The notes beneath the pieces are model-generated. The model had not been told where the DNA came from, did no database searches, and worked only from the letters and a program-made list of their open reading frames with translations. Below, in pieces: positions 26,082 to 36,827 of a DNA stretch of 64,000 nt. Position 1 is the stretch's first letter. Each line of letters starts with the position of its first letter. The stretch spans positions 89,172 to 153,171 of the forward strand of contig NZ_BMNN01000003.1 in the NCBI RefSeq assembly GCF_014646575.1, in the 5' to 3' direction. A program made the position numbers and the translations under genes. Origin of the DNA: Halopseudomonas pertucinogena. GTDB lineage: Bacteria; Pseudomonadota; Gammaproteobacteria; Pseudomonadales; Pseudomonadaceae.

Positions 26082-26354
26082 GTGGCCAACTCACCTCAAG
26101 CCAAGAAACGCGCCAAGCAGGCCGAGAAGCGCCGCAATCACAATGCAAGCCTGCGCTCCATGGTTCGTACCTACATCAAGAACGTTGTAAAAGCGATCGA
26201 CGCCAAGGATCTTGAGAAAGCTCAAGCCGCCTACACTGCTGCTGTTCCGGTCATCGACCGCATGGCCGACAAGGGCATCATCGCCAAGAACAAGGCCGCT
26301 CGCCACAAGAGCCGCCTGAACGCGCACATCAAGGCACTGGCTACCGCTGCCTGA
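26082..26354 (+). CDS. rpsT: 30S ribosomal protein S20
   Basis: A 90-residue basic protein ([17 protein letters not shown]... then [16 protein letters not shown] and [21 protein letters not shown]), binding 16S rRNA in the small subunit. The start is a GTG at 26082 preceded by GAGGAG. It is monocistronic, with its own promoter and a strong terminator. In Pseudomonas it also lies beside murJ in divergent orientation. Confidence 0.97.
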   Translation: MANSPQAKKRAKQAEKRRNHNASLRSMVRTYIKNVVKAIDAKDLEKAQAAYTAAVPVIDRMADKGIIAKNKAARHKSRLNAHIKALATAA

Positions 26355-26374
26355 TCGCGTTCTGCGCTGATACG

Positions 26375-26403
26375 AAAAACCGGCTCAATGAGCCGGTTTT
26401 TTT
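26375..26403 (+). terminator. Intrinsic terminator of rpsT
   Basis: AAAAACCGGCTC-AAT-GAGCCGGTTTTT, a 12-bp stem and 3-base loop followed by further Ts, 20 bp after the rpsT stop. Confidence 0.93.
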
Positions 26404-26487
26404 GTGCCTGTGTTCCGAGGTGTGCCGACCACCGGACCTGTGCGCGTCCGCCGCCACCTATATGCGCCAGCCACCCTGCACGCGCTT

Positions 26488-26756
26488 GCCACCGGACCGG
26501 TAGGAGCCCCGACCTCGGGGCGATGGGAAGGTTGTTGGCGGGCTCAGAGGGTTCAGAGCAAGCCCCCGGGGCGCGCTTTGCGCGCCAATCGCGGCGGGCG
26601 GTCCGGCGCTCCGGCGCCGCTCCTACACTGCGCCACCGGACCGGTAGGAGCCCCGACCTCGGGGCGATGGGAGGGTTGTTGGCGGGCTCAGAGGGTTCAG
26701 AGCAAGCCCCCGGGGCGCGCTTTGCGCGCCAATCGCGGCGGGGTCGCCGCTCCTAC
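26488..26756. repeat. 144-bp tandem duplication built of REP pairs (rpsT-proB gap)
   Basis: A block of about 113 bp starting GCCACCGGACCGGTAGGAGC occurs at 26488 and again at 26632 (period 144). Each block holds a REP in one orientation (26500-26527 and 26644-26671), the linker GGTTGTTGGCGGGCTCAGAG, then a REP in the opposite orientation with the leading hairpin GCGCGC-TTT-GCGCGC (26571-26626 and 26715-26756). The third REP copy carries a longer palindrome (GCGGTCCGGCGCTCCGGCGC). This makes two tandem REPINs. Confidence 0.9.
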
Positions 26757-26983
26757 ATCGCGCAGCGCAGCAGGGGCCGCGCGAAGTGGGCGGCACAGCG
26801 CCGCAGGAACCGCGCGGAGCAGGAGCGGCACAGCGCAGCACGAACCGCGCGGAGCAGGAGCGGCGCGGCACAGCAGGGACCATACGGGGCAGGAGGAACC
26901 GCCGGAGAGAGCAGTACAGAGAAGGAAGAGAGGAGCAGTTCGGGGCCGGAGCCCCGATAGAGATTGGCGCGCGGCGCTGGTCC
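26757..26983. other. GC-rich low-complexity stretch without a gene
   Basis: Between the REP duplication and the end of proB the sequence is purine- and GC-rich. A 23-bp segment starting GAACCGCGCGGAGCAGGAGC is directly repeated at 26807 and 26842 (35-bp period). No start, ribosome site or conserved protein was recognised on either strand. Confidence 0.6.
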
Positions 26984-28099
26984 TCAGACCAGCACCATAT
27001 TGTCCCTGTGCACCAGCTCCCGCTCGTCCACATAGCCGAGGATACTGGCGATGGATTCGCTGGGCTGGCCGAGGATCTTGCTGGCTTCCTGGGAGCCGTA
27101 GTTGACCAGGCCGCGGGCGATTTCGGTGCCGTCAAGGGCGGCACAGACGACCATTTCGCCGCGCCGGAAGTTGCCTTCCACCGCCTTCACGCCGACCGGC
27201 AACAGGCTGGAGCAACTGCGCAGGGCGCGCACGGCGCCGTCGTCGATCAGCAGCCGGCCGCGGGTCTGCAGATGGCCTGCCAGCCACTGCTTGCGTGCGG
27301 CCAGCATGCCCTTCTCCGGCAGCAGCAGCGTACCTACCTGCTCTCCCGCCTTGAGGCGGTTGATCACCTGTTCGATGCGACCGCCGACAATCACCGTACT
27401 GGCCCCCGAGCGGGCAGCCAGACGGGCTGCGCGCAGCTTGGTCTGCATGCCGCCGCGGCCCAGTGCGCCGGCGCTGCCGCCGGCCATGGCGTCGAGCCGC
27501 GGGTCGTCGGCCATGGCATCGGCGATCAGTTCGGCGTTCGGGTCGCGACCGGGGTCGGCGGTGTACAGACCGTCCTTGTCGGTCAGGATCACCAACAGGT
27601 CGGCCTCGACCAGATTGGTAACCAGCGCGCCGAGGGTGTCGTTATCGCCGAAGCGAATCTCGTCGGTAACCACGGTGTCGTTCTCGTTGATCACCGGGAT
27701 CACCCCCAGATCCAGCAGGCTGCGCAGGGTACTGCGGGCGTTGAGGTAACGCTTGCGGTCGGACAGGTCGTCATGGGTCAGCAGCACCTGGGCAGTGGTG
27801 AACCCATGCTCCTCGAAGCTGCCTTCCCAGGCATGCACCAGATCCATCTGGCCGACCGCGGCCGCTGCCTGCAGCTGATGGATGCTGGTCGGGCGCTCCT
27901 TCCAGCCCAACCGGGTCATGCCCGCGGCGATGGAGCCGGACGACACCAGCACCACATCCACGCCACTGTTGCGCAGGGCGACCATCTGCCTTACCCATAC
28001 GGTCATGGATTCACGATCCAGGCCGCGCCCATCTGCGGTCAACAACGCACTGCCAATCTTGATCACCCACCGCCGCGCGGTAGTCACCTTGTCACGCAT
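26984..28099 (-). CDS. proB: Glutamate 5-kinase
   Basis: A 371-residue kinase for the first step of proline synthesis, making gamma-glutamyl phosphate. The amino acid kinase domain covers about residues 1-255 ([67 protein letters not shown]), followed by a PUA domain to the end ([32 protein letters not shown]). That is the full bacterial two-domain form. It follows obgE by 16 bp on the same strand, and the pair probably shares a transcript. Confidence 0.96.
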   Translation of the reverse strand: MRDKVTTARRWVIKIGSALLTADGRGLDRESMTVWVRQMVALRNSGVDVVLVSSGSIAAGMTRLGWKERPTSIHQLQAAAAVGQMDLVHAWEGSFEEHGFTTAQVLLTHDDLSDRKRYLNARSTLRSLLDLGVIPVINENDTVVTDEIRFGDNDTLGALVTNLVEADLLVILTDKDGLYTADPGRDPNAELIADAMADDPRLDAMAGGSAGALGRGGMQTKLRAARLAARSGASTVIVGGRIEQVINRLKAGEQVGTLLLPEKGMLAARKQWLAGHLQTRGRLLIDDGAVRALRSCSSLLPVGVKAVEGNFRRGEMVVCAALDGTEIARGLVNYGSQEASKILGQPSESIASILGYVDERELVHRDNMVLV

Positions 28100-28115
28100 G
28101 CAATCTCAGCTCCGC

Positions 28116-29354
<1,239 letters not shown>

Positions 29355-29376
29355 CTATTGTACCAACGCTACAAAC

Positions 29377-29405
29377 AAAAAAGCCCCGTCGCAAGACAGG
29401 GCTTT
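29377..29405 (-). terminator. Intrinsic terminator after rplU-rpmA
   Basis: On the minus strand AAAGCCC...GGGCTTT with an inner GTC/GAC helix and TTGC tetraloop is followed by a TTTTTT run, 18 bp after the rpmA stop. It separates rplU-rpmA from obgE-proB. Confidence 0.85.
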
Positions 29406-29422
29406 CTGGATCAGAGGGGCTT

Positions 29423-29680
29423 TCAGCCTGCTACGACACTCACGTAGCGACGCTTGAATTCACCTTTGACTTCGAACTTGATCACGCCGTCGACCTTGGC
29501 GAACAGAGTGTGATCCTTGCCCATACCAACGCCCTTGCCGGCGTGGAACTCGGTGCCGCGCTGGCGAACGATGATGTTACCGGCAGTAGCCTGCTGGCCA
29601 CCGTACAGCTTCACACCAAGTCGTTTGGCTTCTGAATCGCGACCGTTGCGTGTGGAACCGCCTGCTTTTTTGTGTGCCAT
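29423..29680 (-). CDS. rpmA: 50S ribosomal protein L27
   Basis: An 85-residue protein near the peptidyl transferase centre. It starts [20 protein letters not shown] and continues [22 protein letters not shown] and [21 protein letters not shown]. It follows rplU by 20 bp, the universal rplU-rpmA pair. Confidence 0.98.
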   Translation of the reverse strand: MAHKKAGGSTRNGRDSEAKRLGVKLYGGQQATAGNIIVRQRGTEFHAGKGVGMGKDHTLFAKVDGVIKFEVKGEFKRRYVSVVAG

Positions 29681-29700
29681 GAGTTCTTACTCCTCAATAC

Positions 29701-30012
29701 TTAGGCAGAGATGCCGGTGATCTTGATTTCGGTGTACCACTGACGGTGGCCCATGCGCTTCATGTGGTGCTTGCGGCGCTTGAACTTGATGATGCGAATC
29801 TTGTCGCCACGACCGTGGGCGCTGACTTCAGCAGTCACCTTGGCACCTTCGACGACGGGTGCACCGATGGTGACATCGTCACCGTTACCGACCAGCAGTA
29901 CGCGATCGAATTCAATGGTGGCGCCGGTTTCGGCTTCCAGCTTTTCTACTCTCAGAAACTCGCCTTCGGCGACCTTGTACTGCTTGCCACCGGTAACAAT
30001 AACTGCGTACAT
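29701..30012 (-). CDS. rplU: 50S ribosomal protein L21
   Basis: A 103-residue protein starting [20 protein letters not shown] and holding [20 protein letters not shown]. The start at 30012 is supported by GGAGAAAG before it and by the exact family length. L21 binds 23S rRNA. First gene of rplU-rpmA, divergent from ispB as in many gammaproteobacteria. Confidence 0.98.
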   Translation of the reverse strand: MYAVIVTGGKQYKVAEGEFLRVEKLEAETGATIEFDRVLLVGNGDDVTIGAPVVEGAKVTAEVSAHGRGDKIRIIKFKRRKHHMKRMGHRQWYTEIKITGISA

Positions 30013-30089
30013 GTTGCTTTCTCCGTAATCCTGCTCACCCGGCGCTTGGGAATAATGGTTAGTGGCCGGCATGGCTGCAAGTGAACCCG

Positions 30090-30118
30090 CCTATCGGGCC
30101 CGACCTTGCCATTGTCAA
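30090..30118 (-). promoter_or_regulatory. Possible sigma-70 promoter of rplU-rpmA
   Basis: TTGACA and GATAGG on the minus strand separated by 17 bases, about 78 bp before the rplU start. The -35 is perfect; the -10 lacks the final T. Confidence 0.4.
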
Positions 30119-30237
30119 AACAGGGATGCTGTAAATCGGTTTTCAGGGGCGGGGATTCTACCGACAAGCAAAGCAGAAAGCAACGGCAATCGTGTCCTCG
30201 TGAGCACCCTGCCACAGCCCTCAAACACGCGGCTTCC

Positions 30238-30266
30238 TTGACAGCAGGCCAGTCGCCGCCTAGCAT
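30238..30266 (+). promoter_or_regulatory. Sigma-70 promoter of ispB
   Basis: TTGACA and TAGCAT with a 17-base spacer, 32 bp before the ispB start. Confidence 0.65.
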
Positions 30267-30297
30267 GCCGCGCATCCTTTCTGAAAGCGTGCTGTAG

Positions 30298-31266
30298 ATG
30301 ACGACCCTGCCTTTTTATACTGCAGTCACTGATGATTTTGAAGCCGTCAATCAGTTGATCATGCGTCAGTTGCATTCTCGCGTCCCCCTTGTCGAGAAGA
30401 TTGGCAACTACATTATCAGCGCCGGCGGCAAGCGACTGCGGCCCCTGGTCGTGCTGCTCGGTGCGCGCACCTGTGGTCTGGCCGATGAGCGCCCGCACAT
30501 GCTCGCCGCCATCATCGAATTCATGCACACCTCCACCCTGCTGCATGACGACGTGGTCGACACCTCCGACATGCGCCGCGGCCGCTCCACCGCCAATGCG
30601 CTGTGGGGCAATGCCGCCAGCGTGCTGGTCGGCGACTTCCTCTACTCGCGCTCCTTCGAAATGATGGTGGAGCTGAACGACATGCGCATCATGCGCGTGC
30701 TGGCCAGCGCCACCAACGTGATTGCCGAGGGCGAAGTGCTGCAGCTGTCCAAGGTGCGCGACGCCAGCACCGATGAAGCCACCTATATGGAAGTCATCCG
30801 CAGCAAGACTGCCATGCTGTTCGAGGCATCCACCCACACTGCCGCCATTCTGGCTGACGCCCCGGCGGAGCAGGTTGAAGCGCTGCGCTGCTACGGCGAC
30901 TCGCTGGGCATTGCCTTCCAGCTGGTGGACGACCTGCTGGACTACACCGGGGACGCCGAGGCCATGGGCAAGAACGTGGGCGACGACCTGGCCGAGGGCA
31001 AGGCAACCCTGCCGCTGATCTATACCATGCGCGAGGGCACCGCCGAGCAGGCGGAGCTGGTGCGCAAGGCGATTCAGAAGGGCGGCGTGGAAGACATCAG
31101 CCTGATCAGCGAGGCAGTGAGAGTCAGCGGTGCGCTTGATTACACTGCAGCGCTGGCCCGCAGGCATTCGGATGAGGCGATCAGCCAGCTGGCGAAGCTG
31201 CCGGCTTCGGTATATCGGGACGCGCTGGAGCAACTGGCGCGCTTTGCGGTGGATCGGGAGTATTGA
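30298..31266 (+). CDS. ispB: Octaprenyl/polyprenyl diphosphate synthase
   Basis: A 322-residue trans-prenyltransferase making the side chain of ubiquinone. The two aspartate-rich motifs are DDVVD at 84-88 and DDLLD at 211-215; GGKRLRP near residue 43 binds IPP. The chain length (8 or 9 units) cannot be read from the sequence. It is divergent from rplU and has its own sigma-70 promoter. It ends before a REP array. Confidence 0.95.
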   Translation: MTTLPFYTAVTDDFEAVNQLIMRQLHSRVPLVEKIGNYIISAGGKRLRPLVVLLGARTCGLADERPHMLAAIIEFMHTSTLLHDDVVDTSDMRRGRSTANALWGNAASVLVGDFLYSRSFEMMVELNDMRIMRVLASATNVIAEGEVLQLSKVRDASTDEATYMEVIRSKTAMLFEASTHTAAILADAPAEQVEALRCYGDSLGIAFQLVDDLLDYTGDAEAMGKNVGDDLAEGKATLPLIYTMREGTAEQAELVRKAIQKGGVEDISLISEAVRVSGALDYTAALARRHSDEAISQLAKLPASVYRDALEQLARFAVDREY

Positions 31267-31290
31267 GGCAGGGTCTGCGCCCTGACCCGG

Positions 31291-31416
31291 GCGTGCTTTG
31301 CACGCCAATCGCCCCGAAGTCGGGGCTCCTACAACGAGCGTAGTGGGTGCCGGTTTCGGGCGTGCTTTGCACGCCTATCGCGGCGGGGCGGTCCGGCGTT
31401 CCGGCGCCGCTCCTAC
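31291..31416. repeat. Two direct REP elements downstream of ispB
   Basis: 31291-31332 and 31360-31416 both start with the hairpin GCGTGC-TTT-GCACGC, followed by the CCCC/GGGG palindrome and CTCCTAC. The second carries the longer palindrome version (GCGGTCCGGCGTTCCGGCGC). They are in the same orientation. Confidence 0.88.
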
Positions 31417-31460
31417 AAAACCTGTTCGTTCATATCTGCACGCATACTTCCTGCCCGTCG

Positions 31461-31630
31461 GTAGGAGCCCCGACCCCGGGGCGATTGGGCTGCGGAGCAG
31501 TCCCTCCATCACCAGCATAACCGCGCCCCCGTAGGAGCCCCGACCCCGGGGCGATTGGGCTGCGGAGCAGCCCCTCCCCCCTCAGCATAACCGCGCTCCC
31601 GTAGGAGCCCCGACCCCGGGGCGATTGGCG
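31461..31630. repeat. Tandem 70-bp repeats carrying REP elements upstream-convergent to fklB
   Basis: GTAGGAGCCCCGACCCCGGG followed by GCGATTGGG occurs at 31461, 31531 and 31601, exactly 70 bp apart, each followed by CTGCGGAGCAG and a CAGCATAACCGCGC linker in the first two units. The third unit runs to within 31 bp of the fklB stop. All are in the opposite orientation to the two REPs just upstream. With those, the whole 394-bp ispB-fklB gap is repeat DNA. Confidence 0.9.
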
Positions 31631-31660
31631 CCCGGAGGGCGCCCTGCCGCCTGCTCCGAC

Positions 31661-32275
31661 TTACAGAACCTTGATCAACTCGATATCGAAGATCAGTGTG
31701 CTGTGCGGCGGGATGCTGCCGGCGGCGCGTTCGCCGTAGGCCAGGTTGGACGGGATGTACAGCCGCCACTTGGCACCTTCCTTCATCAGCTGCAGCGCCT
31801 CGGTCCAGCCGGCGATCACGCCGCCCACCGGGAACTCGGCCGGCTGGCCGCGCTTGTAGGAGCTGTCGAACACCTCACCGCTGATCAGGGTGCCTTCGTA
31901 ATGGGTACGCACAGTGGAGCTGGCGGTTGGCGTGGCACCGTCGCCCTCGCTGATCACTTCGTACTGCAGACCGGACGCCAGGGTGACGACGCCGTCACGG
32001 GCACCATTGCGCTCGAGGAACTCGATCCCGGCCTTGCCTGCGGCACGGGCGGATTCTTCGGCCAGCGCCTGCATCTTGGCCTGCAGGGTCTGGAAGGCAG
32101 CCTGCATGTCGTTCTCGTCCACCTGGCTCGGCTGCTGGGTATAGGCATCACGCAGACCGGCCAGCACCAGTTCGACGGTCAGGTCGGGGATGTTGCTCGA
32201 CAGCAGCTGGTCGCCCATCTGACGGCCAATGCCGTAGCTGACGCGCTGTTCGTCGGTTTGAATGTTCTGGCTCAT
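31661..32275 (-). CDS. fklB: FKBP-type peptidyl-prolyl isomerase, FKBP22/FklB type
   Basis: A 204-residue isomerase with an N-terminal helical dimerisation domain (about residues 1-95: RVSYGIGRQMGDQLL, DLTVELVLAGLRDAY) and a C-terminal FKBP domain (VRTHYEGTLISGEVFDSSYKRGQPAEFPVGGVIAGW...LAYGERAAGSIPPHSTLIFDIELIKV). No export signal is evident, so it is likely cytoplasmic like E. coli FklB. The start at 32275 (MSQNIQTDEQ) has GGAGAGCAG before it. It converges with ispB. Confidence 0.92.
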   Translation of the reverse strand: MSQNIQTDEQRVSYGIGRQMGDQLLSSNIPDLTVELVLAGLRDAYTQQPSQVDENDMQAAFQTLQAKMQALAEESARAAGKAGIEFLERNGARDGVVTLASGLQYEVISEGDGATPTASSTVRTHYEGTLISGEVFDSSYKRGQPAEFPVGGVIAGWTEALQLMKEGAKWRLYIPSNLAYGERAAGSIPPHSTLIFDIELIKVL

Positions 32276-32441
32276 GACTGCTCTCCTGAAAAATGACCGC
32301 CAAGCCTGACATACCGGGCGCAAAAATTCATCCGTTTCCCGACTGCGGCGCGACGACCCGTCGCCGGAAGTTGCTGCTTGCCCACCGCATTTAGGCTAGA
32401 ATGCCCGGCTTTTCTCGGCCTCCTTCGACGGGACTCCCACC

Positions 32442-33734
32442 ATGCTGGAAAAGCTGTTTCAACTCAAAGCCCATGGCACCACTGTGCGCACCGAGATCCT
32501 TGCCGGTGTCACGACCTTTCTGACCATGGCATACATCATCTTCGTCAACCCGATGATGATGGCCGATGCCGGCATCGACCCCGGCGCAGCCTTTGTGGCG
32601 ACCTGTCTGGCCGCGGCGCTGGGTTCGCTGATCATGGGCGCCTGGGCCAACTACCCGATTGCGCTGGCGCCTGGCATGGGGCTCAACGCCTTCTTCAGCT
32701 ACACCGTGGTCGGCTCCATGGGCTACAGCTGGCAGGTGGCGCTGGGGGCGGTGTTCATTTCCGGCTTCCTGTTCTTCCTGTTGAGCATCTTCAGGATCCG
32801 TGAGTGGGTGATCAACAGTATTCCGATGCCGCTGCGTTCGGCCATTGCCGCCGGCATCGGCCTGTTCCTGGCGCTGATTGCACTGAAAAGCGCTGGCATC
32901 GTGGTGGATCATCCGGCGACTCTGGTTGGCGCTGGCGACATGACCCAGCCGGCCCCCCTGCTCGCCGCGCTGGGCTTCGTGGTGATTGTGGCACTGGCCT
33001 ATCGTCAGGTAACCGGTGCGGTGATGATCGGCATTCTGCTGATTACCGGCCTCAGCCTGCTGTTCGGATTTACCCAGGCCGACGGTATCGTCTCGGCTCC
33101 GCCGAGCCTGGCGCCCACCTTCATGGAGCTCGATCTGCGCGGCGCACTGGATGTGGGCCTGGTCAGCGTGATCTTCGCGTTCCTCTTCGTCGACCTCTTC
33201 GATACCTCCGGCACCCTGATCGGCGTCGCGCAGAAGGCCGGCCTGGTGGATGAGAACGGTAAGCTGCCGCGCCTGGGTCGCGCCCTGATGGCCGACAGCA
33301 CCGCGACCATGGCCGGTTCGCTGATGGGTACATCCACCACTACCAGTTATGTGGAATCCGCTGCAGGTACTGCGGTGGGCGGCCGTACCGGCCTGACCGC
33401 CTGTGTGGTGGCAGCGCTGTTTCTGCTGAGTCTGTTTCTGTCACCGTTGGCCGGCGCGGTTCCGGCCTTTGCTACCGCGCCCGCGCTGTTCTTTGTTGCG
33501 GTGCTGATGACCAGTGGTCTGGTGCAGGTGAACTGGGAAGATCTGACCGAGGCTGCCCCTGTGGTGGTGACCGCGCTGGTCATGCCGCTGACCTTCTCCA
33601 TCGCCAACGGCATTGCTCTGGGCTTTATCACCTGGACTGCGATCAAGCTGCTGTCCGGGCGCTGGCGTGACCTCAATGCCAGCCTGTATGTGCTGTCTGC
33701 GCTGTTCATCGTCAAGCTCGGGTTCTTCAGCTGA
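32442..33734 (+). CDS. NCS2-family purine permease (AzgA-like)
   Basis: A 430-residue inner-membrane transporter with about 12-14 hydrophobic segments. The N terminus ([23 protein letters not shown]), [14 protein letters not shown] and [21 protein letters not shown], and [26 protein letters not shown] are signatures of the AzgA/PbuG subgroup, which imports adenine, guanine or hypoxanthine by proton symport. Its exact substrate is inferred. The stop overlaps the trmA start by one base. Confidence 0.9.
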   Translation: MLEKLFQLKAHGTTVRTEILAGVTTFLTMAYIIFVNPMMMADAGIDPGAAFVATCLAAALGSLIMGAWANYPIALAPGMGLNAFFSYTVVGSMGYSWQVALGAVFISGFLFFLLSIFRIREWVINSIPMPLRSAIAAGIGLFLALIALKSAGIVVDHPATLVGAGDMTQPAPLLAALGFVVIVALAYRQVTGAVMIGILLITGLSLLFGFTQADGIVSAPPSLAPTFMELDLRGALDVGLVSVIFAFLFVDLFDTSGTLIGVAQKAGLVDENGKLPRLGRALMADSTATMAGSLMGTSTTTSYVESAAGTAVGGRTGLTACVVAALFLLSLFLSPLAGAVPAFATAPALFFVAVLMTSGLVQVNWEDLTEAAPVVVTALVMPLTFSIANGIALGFITWTAIKLLSGRWRDLNASLYVLSALFIVKLGFFS

Positions 33735-34819
33735 TGGCAGTGGCGTTTGATCCGGCGGGTTACGATCAGCAGTTGCAGGCCAAGCGCGAGCGCCTGGTCG
33801 AGCTGCTGCAACCCTTCGACGCCCCCGCGCCCGAGGTGTTTGCCTCGCCGGTTGAGCACTTCCGCCTGCGGGCTGAGTTTCGCCTGTGGTACGAGGACGG
33901 TCAGCCGCACTACGCCATGTTCGAACCCGGCGGCAACCGCCAGCCGATCCTGATCAATCAGCTGCCCATCGCCAGCCGCCGGATCAACGACCTGATGATG
34001 CCGCTGCTGGAAGCCTGCAAGGCCGACCCGGAACTGGGCCACCGGTTGTTCCAGGTGGAGTTCCTGACCACCCTGTCCGGCGAGGCGCTGGTAACCCTGT
34101 GCTACCACCGCCCCATCGACGAGCAGTGGGACACCGCTGCCCGCAGGCTGGCGGATGAGCTGGGTATCCTGCTGATCGGCCGCAGTCGCGGTCGGCGGCG
34201 GGTGCTGGAGCGTGATTACGTTGTCGAACAATTGCAGGTGGACGGCCGCACCTGGCGCTATCAGCAGGTGGAAGGGGGTTTCACCCAGCCCAATGGCTGC
34301 GTCAACCAGCATATGCTGAGCTGGGCGCTGGCGGCTGCCGGTCGCAACGACGACGATCTGCTGGAACTGTACTGCGGCAATGGCAACTTCACCCTGCCCC
34401 TGTCGACCCGCTTCCGGCGGGTACTGGCCACCGAGCTGTCGAAGAGCTCGGTCCGTTCGGCGCTGGAGAACATTGCCGATAATCAGGTGGACAACGTCAC
34501 CCTGGTGCGGCTTGCCAGCGAGGAAGTTACCCAGGCCCTGACCGGGGTGCGCGAGTTCCGTCGCCTGCAGGGCATTGATCTGAGCGGCTATGAGTTCGGC
34601 ACCGTGTTCGTCGACCCGCCCCGCGCCGGTCTCGACCCTGCCACGCTGCAGCTGGTGAAGGGCTACCCACGGATCCTGTACATCTCCTGCAACCCGGAAA
34701 CCCTGGCGGCAAACATAGCCGAACTGCAGGACAGCCACCGGATCACGCGCTGCGCCCTGTTCGACCAGTTCCCCTATACCCACCATATGGAAGCTGGAGT
34801 ACTGCTGGAGCGCCGCTGA
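33734..34819 (+). CDS. trmA: tRNA (uracil-5-)-methyltransferase
   Basis: A 361-residue SAM-dependent enzyme that makes m5U54 in the T-loop of t[18 protein letters not shown] is the SAM-binding motif, [11 protein letters not shown] is motif IV, and [13 protein letters not shown] holds the catalytic Cys. [11 protein letters not shown] near the N terminus and the general length distinguish TrmA from RlmC/RlmD. It starts on the last base of the permease stop (TGATG), suggesting coupling to purine uptake in one transcript. Confidence 0.93.
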   Translation: MAVAFDPAGYDQQLQAKRERLVELLQPFDAPAPEVFASPVEHFRLRAEFRLWYEDGQPHYAMFEPGGNRQPILINQLPIASRRINDLMMPLLEACKADPELGHRLFQVEFLTTLSGEALVTLCYHRPIDEQWDTAARRLADELGILLIGRSRGRRRVLERDYVVEQLQVDGRTWRYQQVEGGFTQPNGCVNQHMLSWALAAAGRNDDDLLELYCGNGNFTLPLSTRFRRVLATELSKSSVRSALENIADNQVDNVTLVRLASEEVTQALTGVREFRRLQGIDLSGYEFGTVFVDPPRAGLDPATLQLVKGYPRILYISCNPETLAANIAELQDSHRITRCALFDQFPYTHHMEAGVLLERR

Positions 34820-34986
34820 CGCGAAGCCACTGAATCTCCGGCCGCTCTGTTTTTGCCGGGCCGTTGTGACGCCCTTCCCATATATCGCCCAGACCACTTT
34901 GCCTGCCCGGCCCGGGGTTGTAGCCTGAGCGGCCATGTTCACGGGCAGCGTTGGCAGTAGCCCCTTTCACTGAGGAGGTCTGCGCC

Positions 34987-35496
34987 ATGCCCAGCCGTGG
35001 CTTCACCCTGGTCGAGATGATGGTGGCCGTTGCGGTACTGGCGATCATGCTTGCCATAGGCATGCCCGCCTTCGGCGGGCTGATCGACAATCAGCGCATG
35101 GACAGCAGCGTCGACACCCTGCTGCGCAGCATTCATTTCACCCGCAGCGAGGCGATCCGCCGGAACCGCCATGTAACCATGGCGCCGGACGACGGGCGAT
35201 GGGACGCCGGCTGGGTAATCTTCGTCGATGAGAATGATGACGGCGTTCACGACCCCGGCGAGCCTCTGCTTCGCGAGGAGCGGCTGGGCGGCATCATACC
35301 GATCCAGGCCAACACCAATATCGCGACCTACGTTCGCTACAACCGCCAGGGCGAGTCGGAGCTGCTCAATGGGGGATTCCAGTCGGGCACCTTCAGTTTC
35401 TGTCCCAACCGGGCAGGAGCGAAGGGCAGGCAGCTGATCATCAATCGGGTGGGACGGGCGCGGGTACAGCAGGCCGAGGTGACCGGCTGCCCCTGA
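34987..35496 (+). CDS. fimT: Orphan FimT-like pseudopilin with a GRxR tail motif
   Basis: A 169-residue prepilin: MPSRG/FTLVEMMVAVAVLAIMLAIGMP, with Glu at mature position 5; the ATG at 34987 is preceded by GAGGAGG at ideal spacing, which excludes the longer upstream start. The globular part follows the GspH/FimT fold (SIHFTRSEAIRRNRHVTM, WDAGWVIFVDENDDG). The C-terminal tail reads IINRVGRARVQQAEVTGCP, holding GRAR. A GRxR motif in the tail of FimT is established in Legionella as the DNA-binding site used in natural transformation. It lies alone between trmA and argJ, away from the minor pilin operon, and would need PilD and the fibre machinery encoded elsewhere in the window. Confidence 0.85.
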   Translation: MPSRGFTLVEMMVAVAVLAIMLAIGMPAFGGLIDNQRMDSSVDTLLRSIHFTRSEAIRRNRHVTMAPDDGRWDAGWVIFVDENDDGVHDPGEPLLREERLGGIIPIQANTNIATYVRYNRQGESELLNGGFQSGTFSFCPNRAGAKGRQLIINRVGRARVQQAEVTGCP

Positions 35497-35543
35497 AATC
35501 GGACGGGGGGAGCGGCGCCCGTGAGCCGGGCGCCATCAGCCTG

Positions 35544-36761
35544 TCAGGTGCGGTATTCGGCGTTGATGCGCACGTATTCGTGGGAGAGGTCGGTGGTCCA
35601 GATCGTTTCGCTGATGTCACCACGGCCCAGCTCGATGCGGATGGTCAGTTCGGCCTGGGCCATGACCCGGGCGCCCTGCTCCTCTGTGTATTCCGCTGCG
35701 CGACCACCGTTGCGGGTGATGCACACGTCATCCAGATAGACGTCGATGCGCTCCACGTCCAGATCCGGCACGCCGGCATAGCCCACCGCGGCGAGGATAC
35801 GCCCCCAGTTCGGGTCGGAGGCGAACAGCGCGGTCTTGATCAGGGGCGAATGGGCCACGGCATAGGCCACATCCAGACATTCGTCGCGGTCGGCCCCGCC
35901 GTTGACCTGCACCGTCACGAACTTGGTTGCCCCTTCGCCGTCACGGACGATGGCCTGGGCCAGCTCGAGCATGACCTCGTTCACTGCCGCAGCCAGCGTG
36001 GCGTATTCGTCGCTGGTCAGGTCGGTGATCTCATCCATTGCCGCCTGCCCGGTGGCAATCAGCAGGCAGGAGTCGTTGGTGCTGGTGTCGCCGTCGATGG
36101 TGATGCGGTTGAAGGACAGGTCAGCCGCCTGGCGCAGCATATGCTGCAGCACCGGCTGGGCGACTCGGGCATCGGTGGCGACGTAACCGAGCATGGTCGC
36201 CATGTTCGGTCGGATCATGCCGGCACCCTTGGAGATACCGGTGATGGTGACGGTCTGCCCGGCGAGGGTGATCCGGCGGCTGGCGCCCTTGGGCAGGGTG
36301 TCGGTGGTCATGATGCCTTCGGCGGCGGTGGCCCAGTTGTCCTCGGCCAGATCGTCCAGCGCCTGGGGCAGCACGGCGATGATCTTGTCCGCCGGAAGCA
36401 GCTCGCCGATCACGCCGGTGCTGAAGGGCAGGACCTGTTGTGGCTCGACCTGCACCAGGCCGGCCAGGGCCTCACAGGTGCGCAGCGCGGCCTGCATACC
36501 CGGCTGTCCGGTGCCGGCGTTGGCGTTGCCGGTGTTGGTCAGCAGGTAGCGCGGGGCGTGGGCGAGGTGCTGTTTGCACAGGGTCACGGGGGCGGCGCAG
36601 AACGCGTTGGTGGTGAACACGCCCGCCATCTGACTGCCCGGGGCAGCCTCCATGACAACAACATCCTTGCGCCCTGCCCGCTTGATGCCGGCAGAGGCAA
36701 TACCCAGGCGGAAGCCGGGAACGGGGTAAAGGGTCGGGAGCGGGCCGAGACCGACGGGCAT
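35544..36761 (-). CDS. argJ: Bifunctional glutamate N-acetyltransferase / ornithine acetyltransferase
   Basis: A 405-residue enzyme of the cyclic arginine pathway that transfers acetyl groups from N-acetylornithine to glutamate. It self-cleaves before the Thr in [16 protein letters not shown]; other signatures are [11 protein letters not shown] near the N terminus, [19 protein letters not shown] and DGDTSTNDS. The start at 36761 ([13 protein letters not shown]) gives the family length; in-frame sequence further upstream is translated repeat DNA. In Pseudomonas argJ is also next to secA. It follows secA after about 356 bp of mostly REP repeats. Confidence 0.95.
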   Translation of the reverse strand: MPVGLGPLPTLYPVPGFRLGIASAGIKRAGRKDVVVMEAAPGSQMAGVFTTNAFCAAPVTLCKQHLAHAPRYLLTNTGNANAGTGQPGMQAALRTCEALAGLVQVEPQQVLPFSTGVIGELLPADKIIAVLPQALDDLAEDNWATAAEGIMTTDTLPKGASRRITLAGQTVTITGISKGAGMIRPNMATMLGYVATDARVAQPVLQHMLRQAADLSFNRITIDGDTSTNDSCLLIATGQAAMDEITDLTSDEYATLAAAVNEVMLELAQAIVRDGEGATKFVTVQVNGGADRDECLDVAYAVAHSPLIKTALFASDPNWGRILAAVGYAGVPDLDVERIDVYLDDVCITRNGGRAAEYTEEQGARVMAQAELTIRIELGRGDISETIWTTDLSHEYVRINAEYRT

Positions 36762-36827
36762 GTGTGTAATCTCCGGTGAGTTGCGTTGTTTTACCCGTCG
36801 CCGGGTGGGCGGCCGGGGTTTGGTTGG

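Noticed and set aside
26404-27105. Open frames between rpsT and proB
   Set aside because: They translate REP sequences and the low-complexity block; no homology or ribosome site.
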